Below are positions 13,973 to 21,421 of a DNA stretch of 21,421 nt, piece by piece (position 1 is the stretch's first letter; each line of letters begins with the position of its first letter). The translations under genes and the position numbers were made by a program. Location: NCBI GenBank assembly GCA_031431035.1, contig JANPCR010000186.1, positions 1-21,421 of the forward strand, read 5' to 3'. The notes under the pieces were generated by a model. The model was not told the DNA's origin. It made no database searches and saw only the letters and a list, made by a program, of their open reading frames with translations. This DNA comes from JANYCG01 sp031431035 (GTDB lineage: Bacteria > Pseudomonadota > Gammaproteobacteria > Burkholderiales > Burkholderiaceae_C).

Positions 13973-15154
13973 CTAAAGACCCAACGTCATCTTGGCGATG
14001 ATATTGCGTTGAATTTCATTGGAACCCGCATAAATACTGGCCTTGCGGTAATTGAAGTAACGCGGCGACATGCGGGCGTGGTAGGCGTCTACCTGGCCGC
14101 CATCAACAGCCTTGAACGGCTGCGCATCCGGCCCGACGGCCTGCATCATCAGCTCGGTGATGCGCTGCTGAACTTCGGTGCCTTTGATTTTCAGCATCGA
14201 CACATCAGCCCCCGGGGGCTGGCCGGTGGTGCGCATTTTGTCCAAAAAGCGCCGAGCAGTGATCTCCAGCGCGTCCAGGTCAATTTCGGCGCGAGAGATG
14301 CGGTCGCGAAAGCGGGTGTCCTGCATGAGCGAATGGCCATCCACCGACTCGCGCGCGGCCAGGGCCTGCAGCGCAGCCATCTCGCGACGCAGGGCCCCTG
14401 TGCGGGCGCTGCCCATGCGCTCGTGGCCCAGCAGGAACTTGGCCACCGTCCAGCCCTTGTTTTCTTCAAACACCAGGTTCTCCACGGGCACCTTGACGTT
14501 TTCAAAAAAGATTTCATTCACCTCGTGCCCACCGTCCATCAAGATCAGCGGGCGCACGGTGATGCCTGGGGTTTTCATGTCGATCAGCAAAAAGCTGATG
14601 CCTTCTTGCCGCTTGGCAGAACTTGAGTCAGACCGAACCAGGCAAAAAATCCAGTCGCCATAGTGGCCCAAGGTAGTCCATATTTTTTGACCATTGACCA
14701 GGTAATGGTCGCCCTGGCGGTCAGCCCGGGTTTTGAGCGACGCCAGGTCCGAGCCCGAGCCAGGTTCTGAATAGCCTTGAACCCAAAAATCTTCGCCATC
14801 GCGAATGCGCGGCAAGAAGCGGTTTTTCTGCTCGGGTGTGCCAAATTTGTGCAGCACAGCCGCGCACATCAGCGGGCCAAACGGCGGAATGCCCGGTGCG
14901 CCAGCCAGGCCGAATTCTTCGTCAAAAATATAGCGCTGCGAGGTGTCCCAACCGGTGCCGCCCCATTCCTCTGGCCAGTGCGGAACCGACCAACCTTTGG
15001 CCGCCAAAATTTTGTGCCACCGAATGAAATCGGCGCGAGACAGTTCTTGGTACTGGGTGACTTTGGCCTTCAGGTCGGCAGGCAGGTTGCCAGCCAGCCA
15101 GGCGCGCACTTCGTCGCGAAAGGCCAGCTCGGCGGGGGAATAGTTCATGTCCAT
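13973..15154 (-). CDS. pimC: Acyl-CoA dehydrogenase, large subunit (pimeloyl-CoA dehydrogenase type)
   Basis: The 393-aa protein starts MDMNYSPAELAFRDEVRAWL and matches PimC-type proteins in length and motifs: WPEEWGGTGW (60-69), the flavin-contact segment QGYSEPGSGSDLASLKTRA (126-144), GGHEVNEIFFENV (208-220), and IYAGSNEIQRNI near the C terminus. At the usual base position (IYEGT in medium-chain enzymes) Ala376 replaces Glu. Glu245 in LLGHERMG lies where isovaleryl-CoA dehydrogenase has its catalytic Glu254 and is the likely base. The start at 15154 is supported by GGAG 8 bases upstream; an upstream in-frame start would add 20 residues. It is first in a two-gene unit with the small subunit, with a shared motif about 107 bp upstream. 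Confidence 0.88.
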   Translation of the reverse strand: MDMNYSPAELAFRDEVRAWLAGNLPADLKAKVTQYQELSRADFIRWHKILAAKGWSVPHWPEEWGGTGWDTSQRYIFDEEFGLAGAPGIPPFGPLMCAAVLHKFGTPEQKNRFLPRIRDGEDFWVQGYSEPGSGSDLASLKTRADRQGDHYLVNGQKIWTTLGHYGDWIFCLVRSDSSSAKRQEGISFLLIDMKTPGITVRPLILMDGGHEVNEIFFENVKVPVENLVFEENKGWTVAKFLLGHERMGSARTGALRREMAALQALAARESVDGHSLMQDTRFRDRISRAEIDLDALEITARRFLDKMRTTGQPPGADVSMLKIKGTEVQQRITELMMQAVGPDAQPFKAVDGGQVDAYHARMSPRYFNYRKASIYAGSNEIQRNIIAKMTLGL

Positions 15155-15260
15155 GGTGATGCTCCGGGTGTCGCTGAACTCACCGCCCTGAAAATGCAGG
15201 TCGTCGGTAGTCAAAGGTGCAGCGAATGGCTTGAAATTTAACCGATGTGGTGCGAACTGA

Positions 15261-15278
15261 CCTGTCGTGTCAGTAACA
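15261..15278 (+). promoter_or_regulatory. CCTGTCG-N5-GTAACA motif upstream of the acyl-CoA dehydrogenase genes
   Basis: CCTGTCG-tgtca-GTAACA lies about 107 bp upstream of the large-subunit start. The same 13 fixed bases with the same 5-bp gap occur at 19733-19750, upstream of the hydratase/dehydrogenase fusion gene. The outer bases form a partial dyad (TGT...ACA). It may be the operator of a regulator of the cluster; no regulator gene is in the window. Confidence 0.45.
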
Positions 15279-15329
15279 CCGCAGGACGAGGCGGTTCACC
15301 TTCGAATCAAGAAAATCAGCTATTTTCCC

Positions 15330-15355
15330 AAAAAAGAACCTGCAGGTTCTTTTTT
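15330..15355. terminator. Bidirectional rho-independent terminator
   Basis: A perfect 26-nt palindrome: six A, GAACCTGCAGGTTC, six T. Read on either strand it gives a stem followed by a T-run. It lies about 104 bp after the short-chain dehydrogenase stop (minus strand) and before the acyl-CoA dehydrogenase genes, so it should separate two transcription units. Confidence 0.75.
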
Positions 15356-15434
15356 GTCAAAAATCGTCAAATTATGAATAAAATAAGGCTCTAGCTCTCG
15401 AATAATGGTCATAGTTTGCTATAAAAATAATAGC
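15356..15434 (-). repeat. Dispersed intergenic repeat, copy C
   Basis: On the minus strand this reads GCTATTATTTTTATAGCAAA, then CTATG, ATTATTCGAGAGCTAGAG, and a T-rich tail. It matches copy A (1315 onward) with only scattered changes over the first 50 or so bases. It lacks the CTACAATTGTGGTAAATT block of copies A and B; a terminator palindrome follows instead. It lies in the gap between the short-chain dehydrogenase and acyl-CoA dehydrogenase genes (15155-15458), which otherwise holds only the motif and terminator listed here. Confidence 0.8.
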
Positions 15435-15458
15435 ACTATGGGTTTCAATTGACTGGAA

Positions 15459-16358
15459 TTATTTGACCAACTTCGCCCGGCCAGCCTCTCGCATCACCGC
15501 AATCTGCTCGCGGCTGATGCCCAGCGCAGTCTGCATGGGGCCAGGCGTTGCGGGGTCCCAAGAATGGCGCGGCCCCATGGTGATGCCGCCGTCCACGGTC
15601 AGGTGCGTGCCCGTTACAAAGCTCGACGCGTCCGACGCAAAAAACAGCGCCGCCTGCGCAATGTCGTGGGGCTGGCCCGAGCGCCCAATGGGGTTGGCGC
15701 TACCGCTGCGCTCTGAAATCAGTTGCCCCAACTCGCGCGATTCTTCCAGCCCCAGGCCAAAGCCGCTGCCAAAAATCGATGTCGAAATGAAGCCCGGCAA
15801 GATCGCGTTGATGCGAATTTTGTACTGCGACAGCTCGGTGGCTGCCATGCGCGTGTAGTGCAGCACGCCAGCTTTGGCCACCGAATAGGCTATTGGCGCG
15901 TAACCCGTTTGCAGGGCTGAAATGGACGAGGTGTTGATGATTGAGCCGCCCCCGCGCGCCCGCATGTGCGGGGTGGCATACGACGCGCCCGCCGCGACCG
16001 AGCGCAGCAGCAAGGCGTGGGTTTGGTCCCAGCCGTCGGCATCAAACGTCTCCACCCCGGCAATCGACCCGGCACTGCCCGCGTTGCTGAACAAAATGTC
16101 CAGCCCGCCAAACTCTGTCACGGCCAGGTCAATGGCCGCTTTGATTTGCGCAGGTTGCGTCACATCACAGTGGACAAAACGCACCGCCTGCGGGTACTTG
16201 GCTTGTAGCGCCTGGCCTGCAGCGTCCTGCACGTCGGCTGCAACGACCTGCGCGCCTTCGGCCACAAACAATTCCAGCGTGCCCAGGCCAATGCCGGATG
16301 CCGCACCGGTGATGACGGCGACCTTGCCTTTTAATTTGCCCTCTGCGATGTCTGCCAT
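15459..16358 (-). CDS. Short-chain dehydrogenase/reductase
   Basis: This 299-aa SDR has the NAD(P)-binding motif TGAASGIG (17-24), NAG (92-94), and the catalytic set Ser145, Tyr158 and Lys162 (YSVAK). Asp42 after the second strand (VVAADV) suggests NAD rather than NADP. It is about 45 residues longer than a classical SDR, with a C-terminal tail after VDGGITMGPRHSW. An upstream in-frame extension overlaps the thiolase gene; MADIAEGKLKGKVAVITG at 16358 starts 4 bp after the thiolase stop, fitting translational coupling. In this context it may oxidise a 3-hydroxyacyl-CoA or an alcohol intermediate; the substrate is not known. Confidence 0.88.
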   Translation of the reverse strand: MADIAEGKLKGKVAVITGAASGIGLGTLELFVAEGAQVVAADVQDAAGQALQAKYPQAVRFVHCDVTQPAQIKAAIDLAVTEFGGLDILFSNAGSAGSIAGVETFDADGWDQTHALLLRSVAAGASYATPHMRARGGGSIINTSSISALQTGYAPIAYSVAKAGVLHYTRMAATELSQYKIRINAILPGFISTSIFGSGFGLGLEESRELGQLISERSGSANPIGRSGQPHDIAQAALFFASDASSFVTGTHLTVDGGITMGPRHSWDPATPGPMQTALGISREQIAVMREAGRAKLVK

Positions 16359-16362
16359 GGCA

Positions 16363-17529
16363 TCAGTCTGGGTAAACTTCAAACAGCCCAGCCGCCCCCA
16401 TGCCGCCGCCAATGCACATGGACACCACCACATGCTTGGCTTTGCGGCGTCGGCCTTCCAGCAAAATGTGGCCGGCCAGGCGCGCGCCGGTCATGCCAAA
16501 TGGGTGGCCAATGGCGATGGAGCCACCGTTGACGTTGTAAATGGCCGGGTCAATGCCCAGTTTGTCGCGGCTGTAAAGGCATTGGCTGGCAAAAGCTTCG
16601 TTCAGTTCCCACAGGTCAATGTCCTGAATTTTCAAGCCATGGCGCTCCAGCAAACGGGGGATAGCAAACACCGGGCCAATGCCCATTTCATCGGGCTGGC
16701 AACCCGCAACAGCCCAGCCTTTGAAAGCCCCCAGGGGCGACAGGCCACGGCGTTCGGCGTCTTTGGCTTCCATCAAAACCAGCGCCGCCGCGCCATCTGA
16801 CAACTGGCTGGCGTTGCCTGCGGTGACCCACTTGCCGGGGCCTTTAACGGGTTCGAGCTTGGCCAAGCCTTCCAGTGTGGTGTCGGGGCGGTTGCATTCG
16901 TCGCGGTCTACGGTGACGTTGACCAAGGACTCGGCCTTGGTGACTTTGTCCACCACCTTCATTTGCGTTTTAACGGCGATGATTTCGTCTTTGAACTTGC
17001 CCGCCGCCTGGGCCGCGGCCATGCGTTGCTGCGAACCCAGTGAGTACTCGTCCTGGTACTCGCGGCTGATGTTGTAGCGCTCTGACACCACATCGGCTGT
17101 TTCTATCATTGGCATCCAGAAGTCGGGGTACATATCGACCAAACGGGGGTCGCGCCCGCCGCCGCCGCCGCCCTGATTGGTGATGGAATCAACCCCGCAG
17201 CCCACCACCACACTGGCGCCTTCTTCAACAATGTGGTGCGCTGCGTTGGCGATGGCGTTCAGCCCGGACGAGCAGGCGCGGTGCAGGCTGACGCCGGAGG
17301 TGGTGACTGGCAACCCCGCCAGCAGTGCCGACGCACGGGCCACGTTGCCGTGGGCGGCCACGCAGCCTGCCACCACGTCTTCGACCTCTTTCGGGTCAAC
17401 GCCTGAGCGCTGCACGGCGTGCTCAATCGCGTGGCCCAAAATGGTCATGTGCGAGGTGTTGTTGAACCCGCCTCGGTTGGCTTTGGCAAGCCCGGTGCGG
17501 GCATAAGAGACGATGACGGCTTGGCGCAT
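16363..17529 (-). CDS. Thiolase (acetyl-CoA C-acyltransferase)
   Basis: This 388-aa enzyme would cleave 3-ketoacyl-CoA with CoA to give acetyl-CoA and a shortened acyl-CoA, the last step of beta-oxidation. All thiolase signatures are present: nucleophile Cys86 in HRACSSGLNA, NEAFA (310-314), GGSIAIGHPFGMTGAR with His342, and Cys372 in SMCIGGGMGAAG. A run of six glycines (120-125), coded by a GC-rich triplet run, precedes RDPRLVD. It corresponds to pimB by position and type, although the symbol is not assigned on sequence alone. AGGA precedes the ATG. It lies 58 bp after the fusion gene and 4 bp before the SDR gene. Confidence 0.93.
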   Translation of the reverse strand: MRQAVIVSYARTGLAKANRGGFNNTSHMTILGHAIEHAVQRSGVDPKEVEDVVAGCVAAHGNVARASALLAGLPVTTSGVSLHRACSSGLNAIANAAHHIVEEGASVVVGCGVDSITNQGGGGGGRDPRLVDMYPDFWMPMIETADVVSERYNISREYQDEYSLGSQQRMAAAQAAGKFKDEIIAVKTQMKVVDKVTKAESLVNVTVDRDECNRPDTTLEGLAKLEPVKGPGKWVTAGNASQLSDGAAALVLMEAKDAERRGLSPLGAFKGWAVAGCQPDEMGIGPVFAIPRLLERHGLKIQDIDLWELNEAFASQCLYSRDKLGIDPAIYNVNGGSIAIGHPFGMTGARLAGHILLEGRRRKAKHVVVSMCIGGGMGAAGLFEVYPD

Positions 17530-17587
17530 GGGAGTGTCCTTTTTTTGAAAATGAGAGGAAGGAAATTGAAAATAAGTGGCTGGCGAA

Positions 17588-19669
17588 TCAGCCCAAATCC
17601 TGAAACCGTTTGCCTTCTGCGGCCAGCTTCACCAAGAGGGCCGATGGCCTGAAGTCAGCCCCCAGCTTGGCTTCGAATTGCTGCATTGCCGCCAAGACCT
17701 TGGGCAAGCCCACCGTGTCGCCATAAAACATGGGGCCACCTCGGTAAATGGGCCAGCCATAGCCGTTGATCCACACGATGTCGATGTCAGACGCGCGAAT
17801 GGCTTTGCCTTCTTCCAGAATCTTCGCGCCTTCGTTGATCATTGGGTAGACGCAGCGCTGCAAAATTTCTTCGTCTGACACGGCGCGTTGGGCAATGCCT
17901 TTTTTGGCCGCCAGTTCTTTGATCAATTGCTCCACAACAGGCGACGGGGTGGGCTTGCGTGCGGCGTCGTAATCGTAATAGCCCGCGTTGGTTTTTTGCC
18001 CTCGGCGGTCCAGCTCGCAAAGTTTTTCGCGCATCGTCGCACCGGTCGACGCCTCGCGTGTCCAGCCCAAATCTAGCCCTGCCAGGTCTGACATGGCAAA
18101 CGGCCCCATGGGGAAACCAAAGTCAAACAGCACGCGGTCAATGTCTTGCACTTTTGCGCCTTCCAGCATCAGGGCCTGGGCCTCGCGCTGGCGCTGCGCC
18201 AGCATGCGGTTGCCCACAAAGCCGGGGCACACGCCCACCAAGGCCGCCACCTTGCCAATTTTGCGCGCCATCAGCATGGACGTGGCAATGACCGCGTTGG
18301 ACGATTTGTCGCCCCGCACCACTTCGAGCAGGCGCATCACATTGGCGGGTGAAAAGAAGTGCAGGCCAATGACCGATTCCGGGCGCTTTGTAGCCGAGGC
18401 GATTTCGTTCACGTCGAGCCGCGAGGTGTTGGTAGCCAACAGCGCACCGGGTTTGCAAATAGCGTCGAGCTTGGCGAACAGCTCTTTTTTAACGGCCATC
18501 TCTTCAAACACCGCTTCAATCACCACGTCGCTTTGCGCCAAGGCCTCAAGTTGCAAAGTGCCAGTGAGCAGCGCCATGCGCTCTTCAACATCGGCCAAAC
18601 TCAAACGGCCTCGCTTGGCGGTGGCTTCGTAATTGCGCCGAATGGTGGTCAGGCCGCGATCAAGCGCCGCTTGCTGGGTTTCGACCAAGGTGACGGGCAG
18701 GCCGACATTCAGAAAATTCATCGCAATGCCGCCGCCCATGGTGCCTGCGCCCACGATGCCGATGCTTGCAAAGGGCAGGGTGGCGGTGTCAGCGGGCACG
18801 TCGGGAATCTTCCAGACGGCCCGTTCGGCAAAGAATGCATAGCGCTGCGCGGCAGACTGGGTGCCCGCCATCAGTTCCATGAAGAGCTTGCGCTCAAACA
18901 GCATGCCTTCATCGAAGGACAAGTTGACGGCGGCCTCCACGCAGCGAATGTTGAAGTCAGGCGCGTCAAAGCCGCGAAATTTTTTGGCATTGGTTTTGCG
19001 AAATTCCGCAAACACGCGGGGGTCGGCCCGCGCGGCAAGCATTTTGTCTTGCAGGTCGCGCACTCGCTTCAGGGGGCGTTTTTCGGCGATCAGAGTGCGG
19101 GCAAAGGCAATGGCAGATTCGCGCAATTGGCCTTCGGGCACCAAGGCGTCGATCAAACCCATGTCAAAACAGGCTTGGGCCTTCACATGCTCGCCCGAGG
19201 TCAGCATCTCCAGCGCGCGCGCCACGCCCACAATGCGCGGCAGGCGCTGCGTGCCACCTGCGCCCGGCAGCAAGCCCAGCTTCACTTCAGGCAAACCGCA
19301 TTTGGCTGACGGCACCGCCACCCGGTAATGGCAGGCCAGGGCGACTTCAAAACCACCGCCCAGCGCGGTGCCATGAATGGCCGCCACCACATGCTGGGTT
19401 GCGCCTTCAATGCCCTTCAGAACGTCCAGCAAACTGGCGCCCTGTGGTGGTTTGCCAAAGCCGGTGATGTCAGCCCCCGCAATGAAGGTGCGCCCCTCGC
19501 AAATCAGCACTATGGCTTGAACAGCGGTATCGCCCAGGATTTTTTGAAACGCGGCGGCCATGCCGTCTCGCACACCCACTGACAGGGTGTTGACCGGTGG
19601 CGAGTTGATGCTGACCACGGCCACGCCGTCTTCGATGTTCAGGCTGACCACTGAATTGATGGCTGTCAC
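17588..19669 (-). CDS. Fused enoyl-CoA hydratase / 3-hydroxyacyl-CoA dehydrogenase
   Basis: This 693-aa bifunctional protein hydrates 2-enoyl-CoA and oxidises the 3-hydroxyacyl-CoA with NAD. The N-terminal crotonase domain (1-190) has the oxyanion-hole segment TFIAGADI (61-68) and catalytic Glu108 (HGTALGGGFEVALA) and Glu128 (GLPEVKLGLLPGAGGTQR), spaced 20 residues apart as in FadB. The dehydrogenase half starts about 300 with the NAD motif VGAGTMGGG (306-314), has catalytic His437 in GLHFFSPANVMRL, and a C-terminal 3HCDH domain. The GTG start is preceded by AGGAG at good spacing. It is first of the minus-strand unit with thiolase and SDR. It fits pimF of the pim cluster in type. No truncation is seen. 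Confidence 0.94.
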   Translation of the reverse strand: MTAINSVVSLNIEDGVAVVSINSPPVNTLSVGVRDGMAAAFQKILGDTAVQAIVLICEGRTFIAGADITGFGKPPQGASLLDVLKGIEGATQHVVAAIHGTALGGGFEVALACHYRVAVPSAKCGLPEVKLGLLPGAGGTQRLPRIVGVARALEMLTSGEHVKAQACFDMGLIDALVPEGQLRESAIAFARTLIAEKRPLKRVRDLQDKMLAARADPRVFAEFRKTNAKKFRGFDAPDFNIRCVEAAVNLSFDEGMLFERKLFMELMAGTQSAAQRYAFFAERAVWKIPDVPADTATLPFASIGIVGAGTMGGGIAMNFLNVGLPVTLVETQQAALDRGLTTIRRNYEATAKRGRLSLADVEERMALLTGTLQLEALAQSDVVIEAVFEEMAVKKELFAKLDAICKPGALLATNTSRLDVNEIASATKRPESVIGLHFFSPANVMRLLEVVRGDKSSNAVIATSMLMARKIGKVAALVGVCPGFVGNRMLAQRQREAQALMLEGAKVQDIDRVLFDFGFPMGPFAMSDLAGLDLGWTREASTGATMREKLCELDRRGQKTNAGYYDYDAARKPTPSPVVEQLIKELAAKKGIAQRAVSDEEILQRCVYPMINEGAKILEEGKAIRASDIDIVWINGYGWPIYRGGPMFYGDTVGLPKVLAAMQQFEAKLGADFRPSALLVKLAAEGKRFQDLG

Positions 19670-19877
19670 GCGTCGCTCCTAGGGATGGATTTGAAATCTT
19701 GCAAGCCATTGTCCGAAGTGCGTCGGCTGGCACCTGTCGCACGGGTAACAGGCGGCCAGTTAGGTCGCCGACTTTTCGATTTTCCCTTTGCGCAATGGCG
19801 GTGCTGCCGTTCTGCCAATGGGTGTTACGCTATCGTCCGAAAGACATCCGCCCGCCCAAAAAACAGGAGACAAAGCC
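19670..19877. promoter_or_regulatory. Divergent promoter region of the beta-oxidation cluster, with shared motif
   Basis: These 208 bp separate the divergent ligase and fusion genes and must hold both promoters. The motif CCTGTCG-cacgg-GTAACA is at 19733-19750, about 64 bp from the fusion start. Here it extends to a dyad, CCTGT-N10-ACAGG. GTCCGAA occurs twice (at about 19710 and 19835). No convincing -35/-10 pair was found. Confidence 0.45.
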
Positions 19878-21421
19878 ATGTACCCAGGTGCTCACGCCAA
19901 AACGCAACCCGACCATGCTGCTTTCATTATGGCCAGCACGGGCGAGACGGTCAGCTATGCCGAGCTAGACCGTCGAAGCAACCGCTTGGCGCATTTGCTT
20001 CGCGCCAATGGCCTGCAGCGGCTGGATCATTTCGCCATGTTCATGGAGAACAACAACCGCTACCTTGAAGCTTGCGCGGCCGGTGTGCGTGCGGGGCTTT
20101 ACTACACCTGCATCAACTCCTATTTGACGGCTGAGGAGCTGGCCTACATTTTGAACAACAGCGAATCCAAAGTGCTGATCACGTCCAGGGCCAAACGCGA
20201 CGTGGCCATGGCAGCGCTGAAGCTGTGCCCCAATGTTCGCCTGACTTTGATTTGCGACGGCACGGCGGCGGATGCACCGTTTCAAGACCTGGCCACCGCT
20301 ACAGCGGCCTACCCCGACACGCCAATTGCTAACGAGTCACTGGGCACGGCGATGCTGTATTCGTCTGGGACCACTGGGCGGCCCAAAGGCATTTTGCGGC
20401 CTTTGCCTGAGGAAGGCCCAAGCTTTCAATTGCCGATTTTTCAGTTTTTGAACAAGCTGTGGAAGTACCGTTCGGGCATGACCTACCTGTCGCCCGCGCC
20501 GCTGTACCACTCGGCCCCGCAGGCGGCGGTGTCGCTGGCGATTCACAATGGGGCAACCGTCGTCATCATGGAACAGTTCGACCCTGAGGCCTATTTGGTT
20601 CTGGTTGAAAAATACAAGGTCACGCACAGCCAACTTGTGCCCACCATGTTCAGCCGCATGCTCAAGCTGCCCCCTTCAGTGCAAAAGCAATACGATTTGT
20701 CGTCGCTGCAAGTTGCCATTCATGCCGCCGCCCCATGCCCCGTGCAAGTCAAAGAGCAGATGATCACCTGGTGGGGCCCGATCATCGACGAATACTATGG
20801 CGCAACCGAGGGCTTGGGTTTTACCTCGTGCACCAGTGCTGAATGGTTGGCCCACAAAGGCACTGTGGGCAAGGTGATGATTGGCGATTTGCATATTCTG
20901 GACGAGCAAATGCAGCCTTCACCCAAGGGCGTGCCAGGCGAAATATGGTTCAAAACCGCGACGCCGTTTGTTTACTTCAACGACCCCGAGCGCACGGCGC
21001 AAACCCGTTCAGCTGACGGCGAAATGAGCACCGTCGGCGACGTGGGTTATGTGGACGACGATGGCTTCATGTTTCTCACAGACCGCTCCACCTTCATGAT
21101 CATCAGCGGTGGCGTCAACATCTACCCGCAAGAGTGCGAAAACCTGCTGATTGTTCACCCCAAAGTGGCAGACGCAGCGGTTTTTGGCGTGCCCAATGAA
21201 GACCTGGGTGAAGAGGTGAAAGCCGTGGTGCAGGTGGTGTCAGGGGTTGCAACCGGCCCCGAGCTGGAAGCCGAACTGATCGCGTATTGCCAGCAGCATT
21301 TGGCCAAAATGAAGTGCCCTAAGAGCATCGATTTTGACGCCGCCTTGCCGCGCCTGCCTACTGGGAAACTGTACAAAAAACCGCTGCGCGACCGCTATTG
21401 GGGCGACAAAAAGAGCCGAAT
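19878..21421 (+). CDS. Acyl-CoA synthetase (AMP-binding), 3' end cut by the window
   Basis: The 514 codons visible encode an ANL-superfamily acyl-CoA ligase that activates a carboxylic acid with ATP and CoA. Motifs seen are the P-loop SSGTTGRPKG (162-171), YYGATEG (A5-like), GDVGYVDDDGFMFLTDR with the ribose-binding Asp, and the catalytic lysine Lys497 in LPTGKLYKK. The reading frame is open to the last base. As the protein has already passed the catalytic lysine and DRYWG, only a few residues are probably missing. The ATG at 19878 is preceded by AGGAGACAAAGCC, a strong ribosome site. It is divergent from the fusion gene and probably supplies the CoA ester to the pathway (pimA-like role); the substrate is inferred from context only. 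Confidence 0.92.
   Translation, partial: MYPGAHAKTQPDHAAFIMASTGETVSYAELDRRSNRLAHLLRANGLQRLDHFAMFMENNNRYLEACAAGVRAGLYYTCINSYLTAEELAYILNNSESKVLITSRAKRDVAMAALKLCPNVRLTLICDGTAADAPFQDLATATAAYPDTPIANESLGTAMLYSSGTTGRPKGILRPLPEEGPSFQLPIFQFLNKLWKYRSGMTYLSPAPLYHSAPQAAVSLAIHNGATVVIMEQFDPEAYLVLVEKYKVTHSQLVPTMFSRMLKLPPSVQKQYDLSSLQVAIHAAAPCPVQVKEQMITWWGPIIDEYYGATEGLGFTSCTSAEWLAHKGTVGKVMIGDLHILDEQMQPSPKGVPGEIWFKTATPFVYFNDPERTAQTRSADGEMSTVGDVGYVDDDGFMFLTDRSTFMIISGGVNIYPQECENLLIVHPKVADAAVFGVPNEDLGEEVKAVVQVVSGVATGPELEAELIAYCQQHLAKMKCPKSIDFDAALPRLPTGKLYKKPLRDRYWGDKKSR

Noticed and set aside
13634..14626. 330-codon plus-strand frame opposite the acyl-CoA dehydrogenases
   Set aside because: It is antisense to two genes with clear motifs; long shadow frames are expected in GC-rich DNA.
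18359..19309. 316-codon plus-strand frame opposite the fused hydratase/dehydrogenase
   Set aside because: It is antisense to a gene whose every catalytic motif is intact, and its own translation is rich in His, Gly and Arg with no domain.

Overview
The window looks like a chromosomal segment of a betaproteobacterium, most likely Burkholderiales and probably Comamonadaceae (Rhodoferax/Polaromonas-like). This is inferred from moderately high GC, a PEP-CTERM protein, a pimeloyl-CoA-type beta-oxidation cluster, and short dispersed intergenic repeats of a kind I associate with that family. No rRNA, tRNA or insertion sequence was seen.

Left end (1-3306), an accessory region. A CRISPR array runs in from outside the window: 17 repeats of 37 bp, 16 complete spacers of 34-36 bp, and a decayed last repeat at 1175-1211. 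The decayed copy and the ATTGAAAC repeat end place the leader, and probably any cas genes, to the left of position 1. After a 312-bp gap come tag (3-methyladenine DNA glycosylase I, minus strand), a ParD-like/ParE-like toxin-antitoxin pair, and a small DUF2007-like zinc-ribbon protein. Two copies of a dispersed AT-rich repeat flank tag; a third lies near 15.4 kb.

Middle (3335-12621). An orphan molybdenum hydroxylase large subunit of the form II CoxL type (AYRGAGR motif) is divergent from an acetolactate-synthase-like ThDP enzyme. Next is a PEP-CTERM metzincin protease with an unusual extra PEP-CTERM-like segment near its N terminus. It is followed by a two-component system: a seven-TM NarL-type histidine kinase and its LuxR-type response regulator. 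A near-identical CCCCAATTTTGGG palindrome lies upstream of both the regulator-kinase operon and the protease gene, which suggests one regulon. A PfkB-family adenosine kinase comes next.

Right end (12785-21421), a beta-oxidation cluster resembling the pim (pimeloyl-CoA/dicarboxylate) cluster of Rhodopseudomonas palustris. It has paired small and large acyl-CoA dehydrogenase subunits, a short-chain dehydrogenase, a thiolase, a fused enoyl-CoA hydratase/3-hydroxyacyl-CoA dehydrogenase, and a divergent acyl-CoA ligase cut by the window end. Together they could activate an acyl or dicarboxylic acid to its CoA ester, dehydrogenate, hydrate and oxidise it, then cleave it. A perfect 26-nt terminator palindrome splits the minus-strand genes into two transcription units. 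The same motif, CCTGTCG-N5-GTAACA, lies upstream of both units and may be the operator of a common regulator.
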